Of a stretch of DNA of 49,591 bases, positions 41,819 to 49,591 are shown in pieces. Origin of the DNA: Bacteroides sp. (GTDB lineage: Bacteria; Bacteroidota; Bacteroidia; Bacteroidales; Bacteroidaceae); contig JAGOOC010000020.1 of the NCBI GenBank assembly GCA_017992695.1, forward strand, positions 1-49,591. The letters run 5' to 3'. The notes beneath the pieces were generated by a model. The model ran no database searches and was not told the DNA's origin. It saw only the letters and a list, made by a program, of their open reading frames with translations. Positions within the stretch are counted from its first letter, which is position 1; the number at the start of each line of letters is the position of its first letter. Position numbers and translations under genes: made by a program.

Positions 41819-43369
41819 TTATATGACCCCTCGAAGCTTATCTTCAAAGGCCGAAAGAGCCGCTTTGGCACCTTCGCCCATGGCAATCGTAATCTGCTTA
41901 TAAGGGACTGTAGTAACGTCACCGGCAGCATAAATGCCCGGAACAGCGGTGCGACAATGCGCGTTGATTACTATTTCGCCCTGTCGATTAACCTCAATCA
42001 CTTCGTTGAAGGGGGAACTGTTGGGCGACAAGCCAATCTGAACAAAAACACCATCCAGCTCAACCAACCGTTCTTCTGCTGTTTTCCGGTTTTTGATGCG
42101 AAGAGCGGTGAGTGTATCACCGTTGCCTAGCACTTCGACTGTTTGTGAATTTACAAAGACCTCCACATTGGGTAGCGAGCGAAGCTTTTCTTGCAATACG
42201 CTATCGGCTTTAAGCTCATCCATATACTCAAAGAGAGTAACATTGGAGCAGATACCGGCTAGGTCAATGGCCGCTTCGACTCCTGAATTTCCACCACCCA
42301 CTACGGCCACATGCCTACCTTTATAGAAAGGACCATCGCAATGTGGGCAGAAGGCAACACCCCGACCGATGTATTCGGTTTCACCCGGCACATTCAACTT
42401 GCGCCAACTCGCACCTGTAGCAATAATGAGAGCAGGAGCTGTTAGCGTTTCACCTGCAGAGGTTATCAGCTGCTTCTGAGCTTCATCCGATCGAGCTTGT
42501 ACAATTTTGCGATGTTCTAATATGTCAATCGGGTAGTGCGACAAGTGGATTTTCAGGTTTTCAGTCAACTGAGTCCCGGTCGTTTTGGGTACAGAGATGA
42601 GATTTTCAATACCTACCGTCTCTTTCAACTGTCCACCAATGTTTTCGGCAACAATAGCTACGCGTAACCCCTTGCGAGCTGAATAGATGGCAGAAGATAC
42701 TCCGGCAGGACCTCCACCGGCTACCAAGACATCGTAATGCTTCTCTTCCGTTTCGATCAAGCTTTCATCTATTCCATAAATGGCTTCGAGTTTGGCAAGC
42801 AGTTCGCCAAACTCTCCACGGCCCACATGAAGCAATTCGCCTCCTGCAAAAACAGCAGGTACGCTCTGTATCTTCTTCGCCAACACCTCTCTTTGATAAA
42901 GAGCACCGTCTACCATTTCGTGTGTGATACCTGCATGGAGTGTAGTCATGGCGTTAAGCGCCTGAACTACATCCGGGCAATTGGTACACTCCAACGAAAC
43001 ATACGTGGTTAGGTGTATCGGTCCTTTGAGTGCTTTGGCACGGTTACATACACTCTCGTCAGGAAAGTTCTTACCCTTGCCATCCAAATTAAGGATGGCG
43101 AGTAAGAGTGAACTGAATTCGTGCCCGGTGGGGATACCTCGAAAGCTTATGCCGGTTTTTACCCCGTCTTTAAACAAGGCAAATGCCAACGCTTCGCCCT
43201 CTTCTATCCGACAACTCAGCTGTTCGGAAGCGGAAACCACCTCTTCGAGTAGTTCAAGCAGATCATTGCGATTTGGGTGTTGTGACGACACTGCCACATG
43301 CAACGTGTAGGTTGATTCCAACCCCGAAAAAATCTCGCGCAACTGTTCTTTTAATGCAGGTTCTAACAT
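41819..43369 (-). CDS. ahpF: Alkyl hydroperoxide reductase subunit F (flavoprotein disulfide reductase)
   Basis: This 516-residue NADH-dependent flavoenzyme reduces AhpC. The N-terminal tandem thioredoxin-like folds carry the CxxC 'ECTNCPDV'. They precede a thioredoxin-reductase-like module with FAD motif 'VAGGGPAGVSSAIYSARKG', NAD motif 'VAVVGGGNSGVEAAIDLAG', redox-active 'FCPHCDGP' (near residue 340) and a C-terminal FAD contact 'GIYAAGDVTTVPYKQI'. Length matches enteric and Bacteroides AhpF. It starts 6 bases after ahpC and shares its promoter. In Bacteroides this pair is under OxyR control and contributes to aerotolerance; an OxyR site cannot be assigned by eye. Confidence 0.97.
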   Translation of the reverse strand: MLEPALKEQLREIFSGLESTYTLHVAVSSQHPNRNDLLELLEEVVSASEQLSCRIEEGEALAFALFKDGVKTGISFRGIPTGHEFSSLLLAILNLDGKGKNFPDESVCNRAKALKGPIHLTTYVSLECTNCPDVVQALNAMTTLHAGITHEMVDGALYQREVLAKKIQSVPAVFAGGELLHVGRGEFGELLAKLEAIYGIDESLIETEEKHYDVLVAGGGPAGVSSAIYSARKGLRVAIVAENIGGQLKETVGIENLISVPKTTGTQLTENLKIHLSHYPIDILEHRKIVQARSDEAQKQLITSAGETLTAPALIIATGASWRKLNVPGETEYIGRGVAFCPHCDGPFYKGRHVAVVGGGNSGVEAAIDLAGICSNVTLFEYMDELKADSVLQEKLRSLPNVEVFVNSQTVEVLGNGDTLTALRIKNRKTAEERLVELDGVFVQIGLSPNSSPFNEVIEVNRQGEIVINAHCRTAVPGIYAAGDVTTVPYKQITIAMGEGAKAALSAFEDKLRGVI

Positions 43370-43375
43370 CGTTTA

Positions 43376-43942
43376 TCAAATTTTACCTACCAAATCAATA
43401 CTCGGCTTCAAGGTGGCCTGACCTTGCTTCCACTTGGCCGGACATACCTCACCGGCGTGACTGGCTACAAATTGAGCAGCTTCAACTTTACGAAGCAACT
43501 CGTCGGCATCACGACCAATGCTGTTGTCGTTGATCTCTACCAATTTGATTTTTCCTTCGGGATTCACCAAGAATGTACCGCGGTAAGCCATACCCTCTTC
43601 TTCGATATAAACGCCAAGAGCGCGGCTCAGAGCACCCGTAGGGTCGGCCAGCATCGGGTAGTTGATTTTACGAATACTCTCAGAGGCATCGTGCCATGCT
43701 TTATGTACAAAGTGCGAATCGGTACTTACCGAATACACCTCTACACCCATTTCTTGAAGCCTCGGGTATTTCTCGGCAATGTCTACCAACTCTGTTGGAC
43801 ATACAAAGGTAAAGTCGGCCGGATAGAAGAAGAAAATAGCCCATTTTCCTTTAACATCGTTGCTAGTAATGGTTTTGAAACTACCGTTATGAAAAGCCTG
43901 AACGCTAAAGTCAGGGAATTGTGTATTAAGAATTGTTTCCAT
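43376..43942 (-). CDS. ahpC: Alkyl hydroperoxide reductase subunit C (2-Cys peroxiredoxin)
   Basis: This 188-residue typical 2-Cys peroxiredoxin reduces H2O2 and organic peroxides. The peroxidatic Cys is C48 in 'DFTFVCPTEL' and the resolving Cys is C167 in 'HAGEVCPAKW'. The oligomerisation and GGLG-like regions are conserved ('EEEGMAYRGTFLVNPEG'). Length is standard. It is the first gene of an ahpC-ahpF operon, with a minus-strand TATCTTTG element 45 bases upstream of the ATG. Confidence 0.98.
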   Translation of the reverse strand: METILNTQFPDFSVQAFHNGSFKTITSNDVKGKWAIFFFYPADFTFVCPTELVDIAEKYPRLQEMGVEVYSVSTDSHFVHKAWHDASESIRKINYPMLADPTGALSRALGVYIEEEGMAYRGTFLVNPEGKIKLVEINDNSIGRDADELLRKVEAAQFVASHAGEVCPAKWKQGQATLKPSIDLVGKI

Positions 43943-43986
43943 ACGAATAATGAATTAAATGTTTAATTTTATTTTTGTCTCCAATG

Positions 43987-43994
43987 CAAAGATA
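43987..43994 (-). promoter_or_regulatory. Bacteroides -7 element for ahpCF
   Basis: Minus-strand TATCTTTG lies 45 bases before the ahpC ATG, leaving room for an upstream activator such as OxyR. Confidence 0.5.
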
Positions 43995-44074
43995 GAATAA
44001 TGATTCATCGGAAGAGAATAAATCTCATTGAATATTTCTATGACTGAATAGATAAAACCCATCACCATTTTTTG

Positions 44075-44082
44075 TACTTTTG
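44075..44082 (+). promoter_or_regulatory. Bacteroides -7 element for the Nudix gene
   Basis: TACTTTTG ends 22 bases before the ATG at 44105. Confidence 0.5.
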
Positions 44083-44104
44083 CCTTCACTAAACATTTAG
44101 CCTC

Positions 44105-44623
44105 ATGAAACACCCTTTATCACAATTCATCTACTGTCCGCGCTGTAGATCCGCTCATTTTCAAGCATACAACGAGAAATCGAACCACTGTGTCGATTGC
44201 GGATTTATATATTACTTTAACTCTTCAGCAGCTGCCGTAGCACTTATTTTGAACGAGCAGAATGAACTTCTGGTTTGTCGTCGTGCCAAAGATCCTGCCA
44301 AAGGAACACTCGATCTTCCCGGCGGATTTATCGATATGGGAGAAACGGCCGAAGAGGGCGTAGCTCGCGAAGTTTTAGAAGAAACAGGGCTGATAGTAGA
44401 AAAGGCTGTCTATCAATTCACGCTTCCCAATATCTATGTATATTCGGACTTCGAGGTGCATACACTAGATATGTTTTTCCTGTGCAAAGTAGCCGACACA
44501 AGCCAATTCAAAGCAATGGATGATGTATCCGAATTATTCTTTTTGCCACTGAACGCTATTTGTATTGAAGCGTTCGGCCTAAGCTCCATTCAAAAAGGAG
44601 TGAGGAAATTCCAACAGACTTGA
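44105..44623 (+). CDS. Nudix hydrolase with N-terminal zinc ribbon
   Basis: This 172-residue protein has a zinc ribbon (C11, C14, C29, C32: 'CPRC' and 'CVDC') preceding a Nudix domain with the full Nudix box: G74-x5-E80-x7-R88-E89-x2-E92-E93-x-G95. It hydrolyses a nucleoside diphosphate linked to another moiety. The zinc ribbon resembles that of NADH pyrophosphatase (NudC), but the downstream SQPWPFPxS array of NudC is not present, so another substrate such as an ADP-sugar or oxidised nucleotide is as likely. It is preceded by its own promoter and followed 79 bases later by the TPR gene. Confidence 0.9.
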   Translation: MKHPLSQFIYCPRCRSAHFQAYNEKSNHCVDCGFIYYFNSSAAAVALILNEQNELLVCRRAKDPAKGTLDLPGGFIDMGETAEEGVAREVLEETGLIVEKAVYQFTLPNIYVYSDFEVHTLDMFFLCKVADTSQFKAMDDVSELFFLPLNAICIEAFGLSSIQKGVRKFQQT

Positions 44624-44679
44624 CTAGTTAAAACCTCTAAAACCACACCTGTCTTTGCGGTAAAGTCCCCGAAAACAAG

Positions 44680-44687
44680 TACTTTTG
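44680..44687 (+). promoter_or_regulatory. Bacteroides promoter for the TPR / outer-membrane barrel operon
   Basis: TACTTTTG lies 15 bases before the ATG at 44703. A -33-type TTTG is at 44654-44657, 22 bases upstream, slightly longer than the usual spacing. It overlaps the in-frame TTG at 44685, which argues for the downstream ATG. Confidence 0.55.
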
Positions 44688-44702
44688 TCAAAACACTCGA
44701 TT

Positions 44703-47700
44703 ATGAAGAGAACTATTTCACAATTTATAGGCATGGTGATGTGCTGCCTACCCGTCGCCACATCGGCCCAGACCAGTGAGAAAATCACGTCGCCCATCAA
44801 GTTATACAAAGAAGGACGACAGTTGTTTTTACAGAAAAGCTATGCCGCAGCGGTGCCACCCCTAAAGGCTTTTATGAGTCAACAGCCGGCCGACGAGATG
44901 CTCCGGATGGATACCGAATACATGCTTGTTTGTACCGCCTACGAACTAAAAGACATTAACAGGGTAGCCCGTTTGCGAGGCTACCTTGATACCTACCCCG
45001 ACACTCCTTACGCCAATCGCATTTATGCACTGATGGCTGCAAGCTATTTTTATGAAGGGAAATACAACGAAGCATTGGCGCTATTCAACTCGGCTCGGCT
45101 CGATCTGTTGGAAAACGAAGAGCGAGACGACATGACCTACCTCCTGGCTACCTGCTACCTTAAAGTAGGCGATGTGAAAGAAGCTGCCATCTGGTTCGAA
45201 ACGCTCAGAGCAAGCAGTTCGAAGTATGAGACAGACTGCACATACTACCTTTCTTACATCCGCTACATGCAGCTACGCTACGACGAGGCGCTGAAGGGTT
45301 TCCTTTCACTGCAAGATAACAGCAAATACAAAGCACTTGCCCCCTACTACATTGCCGAGATTTACGCCATCAAGAAAAACTACGATAAGGCCGAAATCGT
45401 TGCACAAAACTACCTGTCGACTTACCCAACCAATGAGCATGCCGCCGAGATGTATCGCATCTTAGGCGATTCGTACTACCACATGCATCGTTATCAGGAA
45501 GCAGTGAGTGCTTTTCAAAACTACATGCAACAAAACAGCACCCCTCGACGCGACGCACGCTATATGCTTGGATTGGCTTACTTCCAAACCGGCGTTTATT
45601 CCAAAGCAGCCAATACACTGGGCGAGGTAACAACCATCAACGATGCCTTGACACAGAACGCTTACCTGCATATGGGGCTCTCTTACCTTCAACTGGCCGA
45701 GAAGAACAAGGCACGCATGGCCTTCGAGCAAGCCTCAGCTTCTAATGCCGATATAAAAGTGAAAGAACAGGCAGCTTACAACTATGCGCTCTGCATCCAT
45801 GAAACCTCATACTCTGCCTTCGGCGAATCAGTGACCGTGTTCGAGAAATTCCTGAACGAGTTTCCCCAATCTTCGTATGCCGAGATGGTGAGCAACTACC
45901 TGGTAGAAGTATACATGAACACGCGCAGCTATGAAGCGGCCTTAAAATCGATCAGCCGCATCGCTCAGCCGGGCAAACGTATTCTGGAAGCGAAACAGAA
46001 GATCTTGTTCCAACTTGGCACACAAGCATTTGCCAACACAAATTTCGATCTTGCCATTGACTATTTTAATCAGTCTATCAACCTGGGTCAGTACAACCGC
46101 CAAACCAAAGCCGATGCGCAGTACTGGCGAGGAGAATCGTACTACCGTCTAGGCAAAATGCCGGAGGCTGCTCGTAACTTCAGCGAGTACCTGCAACTCA
46201 CCCAGCAAACCACCAATGAGATGTATGCGCTAGCTCACTATAACTTAGGATACATCGCCTTTCATCGCAAAGACTATACCGAAGCGCGAAACTGGTTCGA
46301 GAAGTATACTCGTTTGGAAAAAGCAGACAACAAAGCCACTTTGGCCGATGCGTACAACCGTATTGCCGATGGCTACTTCAACATGCGTCGCTTTGAAGAG
46401 GCCAAGCAGTATTACGCACAAGCCGAAAGCATGAATACTCCGGCTGGCGACTACTCGTTCTATCAGTTGGCATTGGTATCGGGCTTGCAGAAGGATTATG
46501 CGGGTAAGATTACCTTGCTTAACCGCTTGGTGGGCAAATACCCCAACTCGCCCTACGCCATCAGTGCCATTTATGAAAAAGGGCGGTCGTATGTGCTTAA
46601 CGATAACAATAACCAGGCTATTGCCGCTTTCAAAGAGTTGCTCAACAAATACCCCGAAAGTCCCATCAGCCGCAAAGCAGCTGCCGAAATCGGACTGCTC
46701 TACTACCAAAACGATGAGTATACCAAAGCCATTGAGGCTTACAAACACGTGATACAAAAATATCCCGGTAGCGAGGAGGCACGTATGTCCATGCTCGACA
46801 TGAAATCGATTTATGTAGACATGAACCGTATCGACGAGTTCGCCGCACTGGCCAATGCACTGCCGGGCAACATCCGCTTTGAGGCGAGCGAGCAAGATTC
46901 GCTCACCTATATAGCTGCCGAGAAGATTTACATGCGCGGACGCATCGAAGAGGCGAAAACCAGCTTCAATAAATACCTGCAAACATTCCCCGACGGAGCA
47001 TTCGGGCTCAACACCCACTACTACCTTTGCCTTATCGGCAAGGAGCAGAAGAATTATGAACTGATTCTGCTTCATTCGGGCCGTTTACTCGAGTATCCCG
47101 ATAACCCGTTCCTCGAAGAGGCCTTAATTCTTCGGGGCGAAGTGCAGTTTAACCAACGTCAATTTGGCGAAGCACTGAAAAGTTATCAGTTATTGAAGGA
47201 AAAAGCAACTCGTGCCGATCGCAGACTGCTGGCCGAAACGGGTATGCTGCGCAGTGCAGCTTCGTTAAGAGACGATGTAGAGGTGATTCATGCGGCTACA
47301 GCCCTATTGAGCGAAACCAAGCTAAGCCCCGAGCTAACCAACGAAGCTCTTTACTACCGCGCCAAAGCCTACCTCAACCAGCAAGCAGAGAGTAAAGCCA
47401 TGGCCGACCTGAGGGTATTGGCCAAAGACACACGTAACGCTTATGGCGCCGAAGCGAAATTTCTCGTAGCCCAGCAACTATACCATACAAAAGAGTATAC
47501 TGCTGCCGAAAAAGAGCTGCTCAACTACATTGATCAGAGCACTCCGCATGCCTATTGGTTGGCACGCAGCTTCGTACTCCTATCGGATGTTTACGTAGCC
47601 ATGGGTAAGAAACTCGATGCACGTCAGTACCTATTAAGCCTTCAACAAAACTATGAGGGCAAAGACGACATCGCCAATATGATTGAAAGCAGACTGAAAA

Positions 47701-47711
47701 ATCTTAATTAA
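44703..47711 (+). CDS. Large periplasmic tetratricopeptide-repeat protein
   Basis: This 1002-residue exported protein has a signal peptide ('ISQFIGMVMCCLPVATSAQT') followed by roughly 20 or more TPR and half-TPR motifs covering the whole mature chain. Examples are 'YNEALALFNSARLDLL', 'YQEAVSAFQNYMQQNSTPRRDARYMLGLAYFQTGVYSKA' and 'YTKAIEAYKHVIQKYPGSEEARM'. I use the ATG at 44703; an upstream in-frame TTG at 44685 would put residues before the signal peptide. TPR superhelices scaffold protein complexes. The gene stops 3 bases before an outer-membrane barrel gene, so it probably assembles with or on that barrel. No enzymatic motif is visible. Confidence 0.9.
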   Translation: MKRTISQFIGMVMCCLPVATSAQTSEKITSPIKLYKEGRQLFLQKSYAAAVPPLKAFMSQQPADEMLRMDTEYMLVCTAYELKDINRVARLRGYLDTYPDTPYANRIYALMAASYFYEGKYNEALALFNSARLDLLENEERDDMTYLLATCYLKVGDVKEAAIWFETLRASSSKYETDCTYYLSYIRYMQLRYDEALKGFLSLQDNSKYKALAPYYIAEIYAIKKNYDKAEIVAQNYLSTYPTNEHAAEMYRILGDSYYHMHRYQEAVSAFQNYMQQNSTPRRDARYMLGLAYFQTGVYSKAANTLGEVTTINDALTQNAYLHMGLSYLQLAEKNKARMAFEQASASNADIKVKEQAAYNYALCIHETSYSAFGESVTVFEKFLNEFPQSSYAEMVSNYLVEVYMNTRSYEAALKSISRIAQPGKRILEAKQKILFQLGTQAFANTNFDLAIDYFNQSINLGQYNRQTKADAQYWRGESYYRLGKMPEAARNFSEYLQLTQQTTNEMYALAHYNLGYIAFHRKDYTEARNWFEKYTRLEKADNKATLADAYNRIADGYFNMRRFEEAKQYYAQAESMNTPAGDYSFYQLALVSGLQKDYAGKITLLNRLVGKYPNSPYAISAIYEKGRSYVLNDNNNQAIAAFKELLNKYPESPISRKAAAEIGLLYYQNDEYTKAIEAYKHVIQKYPGSEEARMSMLDMKSIYVDMNRIDEFAALANALPGNIRFEASEQDSLTYIAAEKIYMRGRIEEAKTSFNKYLQTFPDGAFGLNTHYYLCLIGKEQKNYELILLHSGRLLEYPDNPFLEEALILRGEVQFNQRQFGEALKSYQLLKEKATRADRRLLAETGMLRSAASLRDDVEVIHAATALLSETKLSPELTNEALYYRAKAYLNQQAESKAMADLRVLAKDTRNAYGAEAKFLVAQQLYHTKEYTAAEKELLNYIDQSTPHAYWLARSFVLLSDVYVAMGKKLDARQYLLSLQQNYEGKDDIANMIESRLKNLN

Positions 47712-47714
47712 GTA

Positions 47715-49400
47715 ATGAAGCGTATGAAACGTAACTATTATACCTTAGTGGGCATTGCCCTTATCGCACTTCCTTCATGGGGACAGCAGAAAACACAACC
47801 CCATGCCAAAGACACCACTGTTAACCGCACGGTTGTAGTGGAGCAAGAGTACACTCCAGACCTTTTGGATGCTTCGAAAATCAATGTGCTGCCACCGGTA
47901 GAAGAACCCATCGTAAGCAAAAAAGAGGTAGAGTATGCCATAACACCTGCACCGGCCGGCACCATCCCTACCAATCAGATGCAAGCATACATAGGAAAAG
48001 AGGTGCAAGCAGCTACTCTCCCGGGCTATGCTCGGTTGGGATATGGCAACTATGGCAACCTCGACCTATTGGGCAACTACCTGTTTCGCCTGTCAAGCAA
48101 AGACCGCCTGAATCTAAACTTCAAGATGGACGGCATGGATGGTAAGCTGAACAATCTTCCTTACCAAGAGGAGACCCGATGGGATGCCTTTTACTACCGA
48201 ACACGGGCGAACGTAGACTATACGCATCAGTTTAGTAACCTCGATTTAAATGTAGCCGGAGACTTCGGACTCAGCAACTTCAATTTCAAGCCCGAAAGCA
48301 TAAACGGCAAGCAGAAGTTTACCTCTGGAAGCATGCGAGTGGGCCTTGCATCGATCGACGAAACCCTACCCATCCACTTCAATGCTGCCACCGGTTTGTT
48401 GCTGTACCAGCGCCAACACAACTTAAGTTCCGCCACCTCGCCCAAGGAGACCCAGGTGCACACCCAGGCCAATGTATCGGGAAGCATCAGCGAGGAGCAA
48501 CGCATCCATGTGGCATTAACCATGAACAACCTGTTCTACAAGGAAATTGATTTCCAGAACTACACCGCTCTAAGCCTGAATCCTTATTATGAACTCAATA
48601 ACGATAGTTGGTTGCTACACTTAGGAGCCCATGTAGACATGGCTTTTGGGTTTGGAAAAAGCATGCGTGTATCTCCGGACGTAACAGCACAGTATGCGTT
48701 CTCGGATAGCTATGTAGCATACATCAAAGCGACTGGAGGCAAAAGAGTCAATGATTTCCGTCAATTGGAGGCGCTCTGCCCTTATGGTGAATTTGCTTTG
48801 ACCGATTTGGATGCTCCTCAGGCCACGTCTAAGCAAATGGAAGATACTTATGAGCAGCTTAATGCCACTCTCGGGTTCAAAGCCAGCCCCTATCCGGGTC
48901 TTTGGTTCAACCTCTATGGCGGTTATCAAAACCTGAAAGATCTTGTCTTTAATGATGTTGTCAACACAGCACCTCTCTCTTCTTTTCTTGCTTTCGAGCA
49001 AACTGATGCGCACAATACTTACATTGGAGCTGAAGTAAGCTACGACTATAAAGAGATTGTTTCTCTGTCTGCAGCCGGTAAGTATCGCAAGTGGAGTTCA
49101 GACGAACTTCTGGCGCTGTACATCCAACCTGCAAGTGAGTTTACCTTCAATGCCAACGTTCGCCCCATCGCTGCACTAACCCTAAATGTGGGTTATAACT
49201 ACATTGCACGAAAAGAGGTGGCCGAACTCGGTAAAATGTCTCCAGTGAATAATCTTCACATCGGGGCAACATACCAGCTATTCAAAGGCATCTCTGTCTA
49301 TGCTCGTGTCAACAATCTGTTGAATAAGAAGTATCAATATTATCTGGGATATGCAACCGAGGGCGTGAATTTCTTAGGAGGATTGAGTTTTCAGTTCTAA
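47715..49400 (+). CDS. TonB-receptor-like outer-membrane beta-barrel without plug domain
   Basis: This 561-residue protein has a signal peptide ('YTLVGIALIALPSWGQQ'). A proline-rich linker follows ('VVVEQEYTPDLLDASKINVLPPVEEP'), reminiscent of a TonB-box region, and then a barrel of alternating aromatic strands from about residue 95. The C-terminal strands ('YARVNNLLNKKYQYYLGYATEGVNFLGGLSFQF') end in Phe and match the TonB-dependent receptor barrel, yet the plug domain (about 130 residues) is absent and the barrel is short. It is coupled to the large TPR gene by a 3-base gap. It probably forms a surface or outer-membrane complex with it; transport versus structural function is unknown. Confidence 0.85.
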   Translation: MKRMKRNYYTLVGIALIALPSWGQQKTQPHAKDTTVNRTVVVEQEYTPDLLDASKINVLPPVEEPIVSKKEVEYAITPAPAGTIPTNQMQAYIGKEVQAATLPGYARLGYGNYGNLDLLGNYLFRLSSKDRLNLNFKMDGMDGKLNNLPYQEETRWDAFYYRTRANVDYTHQFSNLDLNVAGDFGLSNFNFKPESINGKQKFTSGSMRVGLASIDETLPIHFNAATGLLLYQRQHNLSSATSPKETQVHTQANVSGSISEEQRIHVALTMNNLFYKEIDFQNYTALSLNPYYELNNDSWLLHLGAHVDMAFGFGKSMRVSPDVTAQYAFSDSYVAYIKATGGKRVNDFRQLEALCPYGEFALTDLDAPQATSKQMEDTYEQLNATLGFKASPYPGLWFNLYGGYQNLKDLVFNDVVNTAPLSSFLAFEQTDAHNTYIGAEVSYDYKEIVSLSAAGKYRKWSSDELLALYIQPASEFTFNANVRPIAALTLNVGYNYIARKEVAELGKMSPVNNLHIGATYQLFKGISVYARVNNLLNKKYQYYLGYATEGVNFLGGLSFQF

Positions 49401-49591
49401 ATGGGTGCCATTAAAAAAAATAGCAATAAATGCCCCAACCATGAGCTCATAAGAGGAGGCAGTTCATCCGCTTCATTGCGTAAATAACTCTTTTTCGTTA
49501 AAAAAGAGCAGATTGTCTTTATATTATAAGGTGGAGATGATGTTTTTTTCTACTTTTGCGAGCGAATTTGATCATGTAGAAAAGTGAGTGC
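49401..49591. promoter_or_regulatory. Intergenic region with weak terminator and outgoing promoter
   Basis: CTCTTTTT/AAAAAGAG (49488-49495 and 49501-49508) forms a weak 8-bp hairpin. TACTTTTG at 49551-49558 is a -7 element pointing to a + strand gene starting just beyond the window. There is no ORF within these 191 bases. Confidence 0.45.

Noticed and set aside
46245-47075. 276-codon minus-strand frame inside the TPR gene
   Set aside because: Antisense of repetitive TPR coding sequence; hydrophobic composition follows from reverse translation of the repeats.

Overview
The window looks like a chromosomal segment of a gut-type Bacteroidales, most likely Bacteroides in the broad sense. The evidence is a SusC/SusD outer-membrane pair run by a FecR anti-sigma factor and an ECF sigma factor, serine-type sulfatases, many genes preceded by the Bacteroides -7 promoter element TAnnTTTG (mostly without obvious Shine-Dalgarno sequences), a long-form IspG, and plug-less TonB-receptor-like barrels. 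Species cannot be assigned by reading alone.

Layout. (1) 1-5273 is an AT-rich accessory block that differs clearly in composition from the rest. It holds the 3' end of a GrpE-like gene, a divergent Hsp70, a eukaryotic-like protein kinase fused to a VPS4/Cdc48-type AAA+ ATPase, a TerB-like protein and a truncated small membrane-protein ORF. These genes are tightly packed on the + strand and read as one operon: a chaperone, kinase, unfoldase and stress-sensor module that I cannot match to a named system. It is the best candidate for an undescribed system here. (2) 5379-12219 (-) carries a P-type Ca2+ ATPase, a HAD phosphatase, RibF and a CPBP protease in one operon, preceded by a hybrid histidine kinase with a Cys-rich PAS domain. 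(3) 12353-16120 holds rubredoxin, an Na/Pi cotransporter and a TGS-uridine-kinase-like protein, separated by strong palindromic terminators. (4) 16133-26628 (-) is a compact polysaccharide-utilisation-type locus: ECF sigma, FecR, SusC with an STN domain, SusD and two serine-type sulfatases, with no glycoside hydrolase. (5) 26927-29280 has a TPR sensor-kinase-like protein that lacks the phosphoacceptor histidine, and an HU-winged-helix DNA-binding protein. Upstream of the latter lies a striking array of six 20-bp palindromic units at an exact 22-bp period.

(6) 29411-36899 is mostly housekeeping: an EamA exporter, aminopeptidase P, RpoN, a PAP2-like membrane protein, GcvH, PurE and IspG. (7) 37082-43942 holds an S41 protease, a PfkB-family kinase, two tandem tRNA-Asn genes, ComF, an inositol monophosphatase-like enzyme, and AhpF/AhpC. 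(8) 44105-49400 (+) holds a Nudix hydrolase and a large periplasmic TPR protein followed 3 bases later by an outer-membrane barrel. A promoter element close to the right edge points to another + strand gene beyond the window.

How the genes work together. The PUL genes form one trans-envelope signalling and sulfated-glycan capture unit. ahpC/ahpF form a peroxide-detoxification operon. The TPR/barrel pair is probably an outer-membrane complex. The left-edge block has no functional link to its neighbours and appears to have been inserted next to the CPBP gene, with a truncated gene at the junction.
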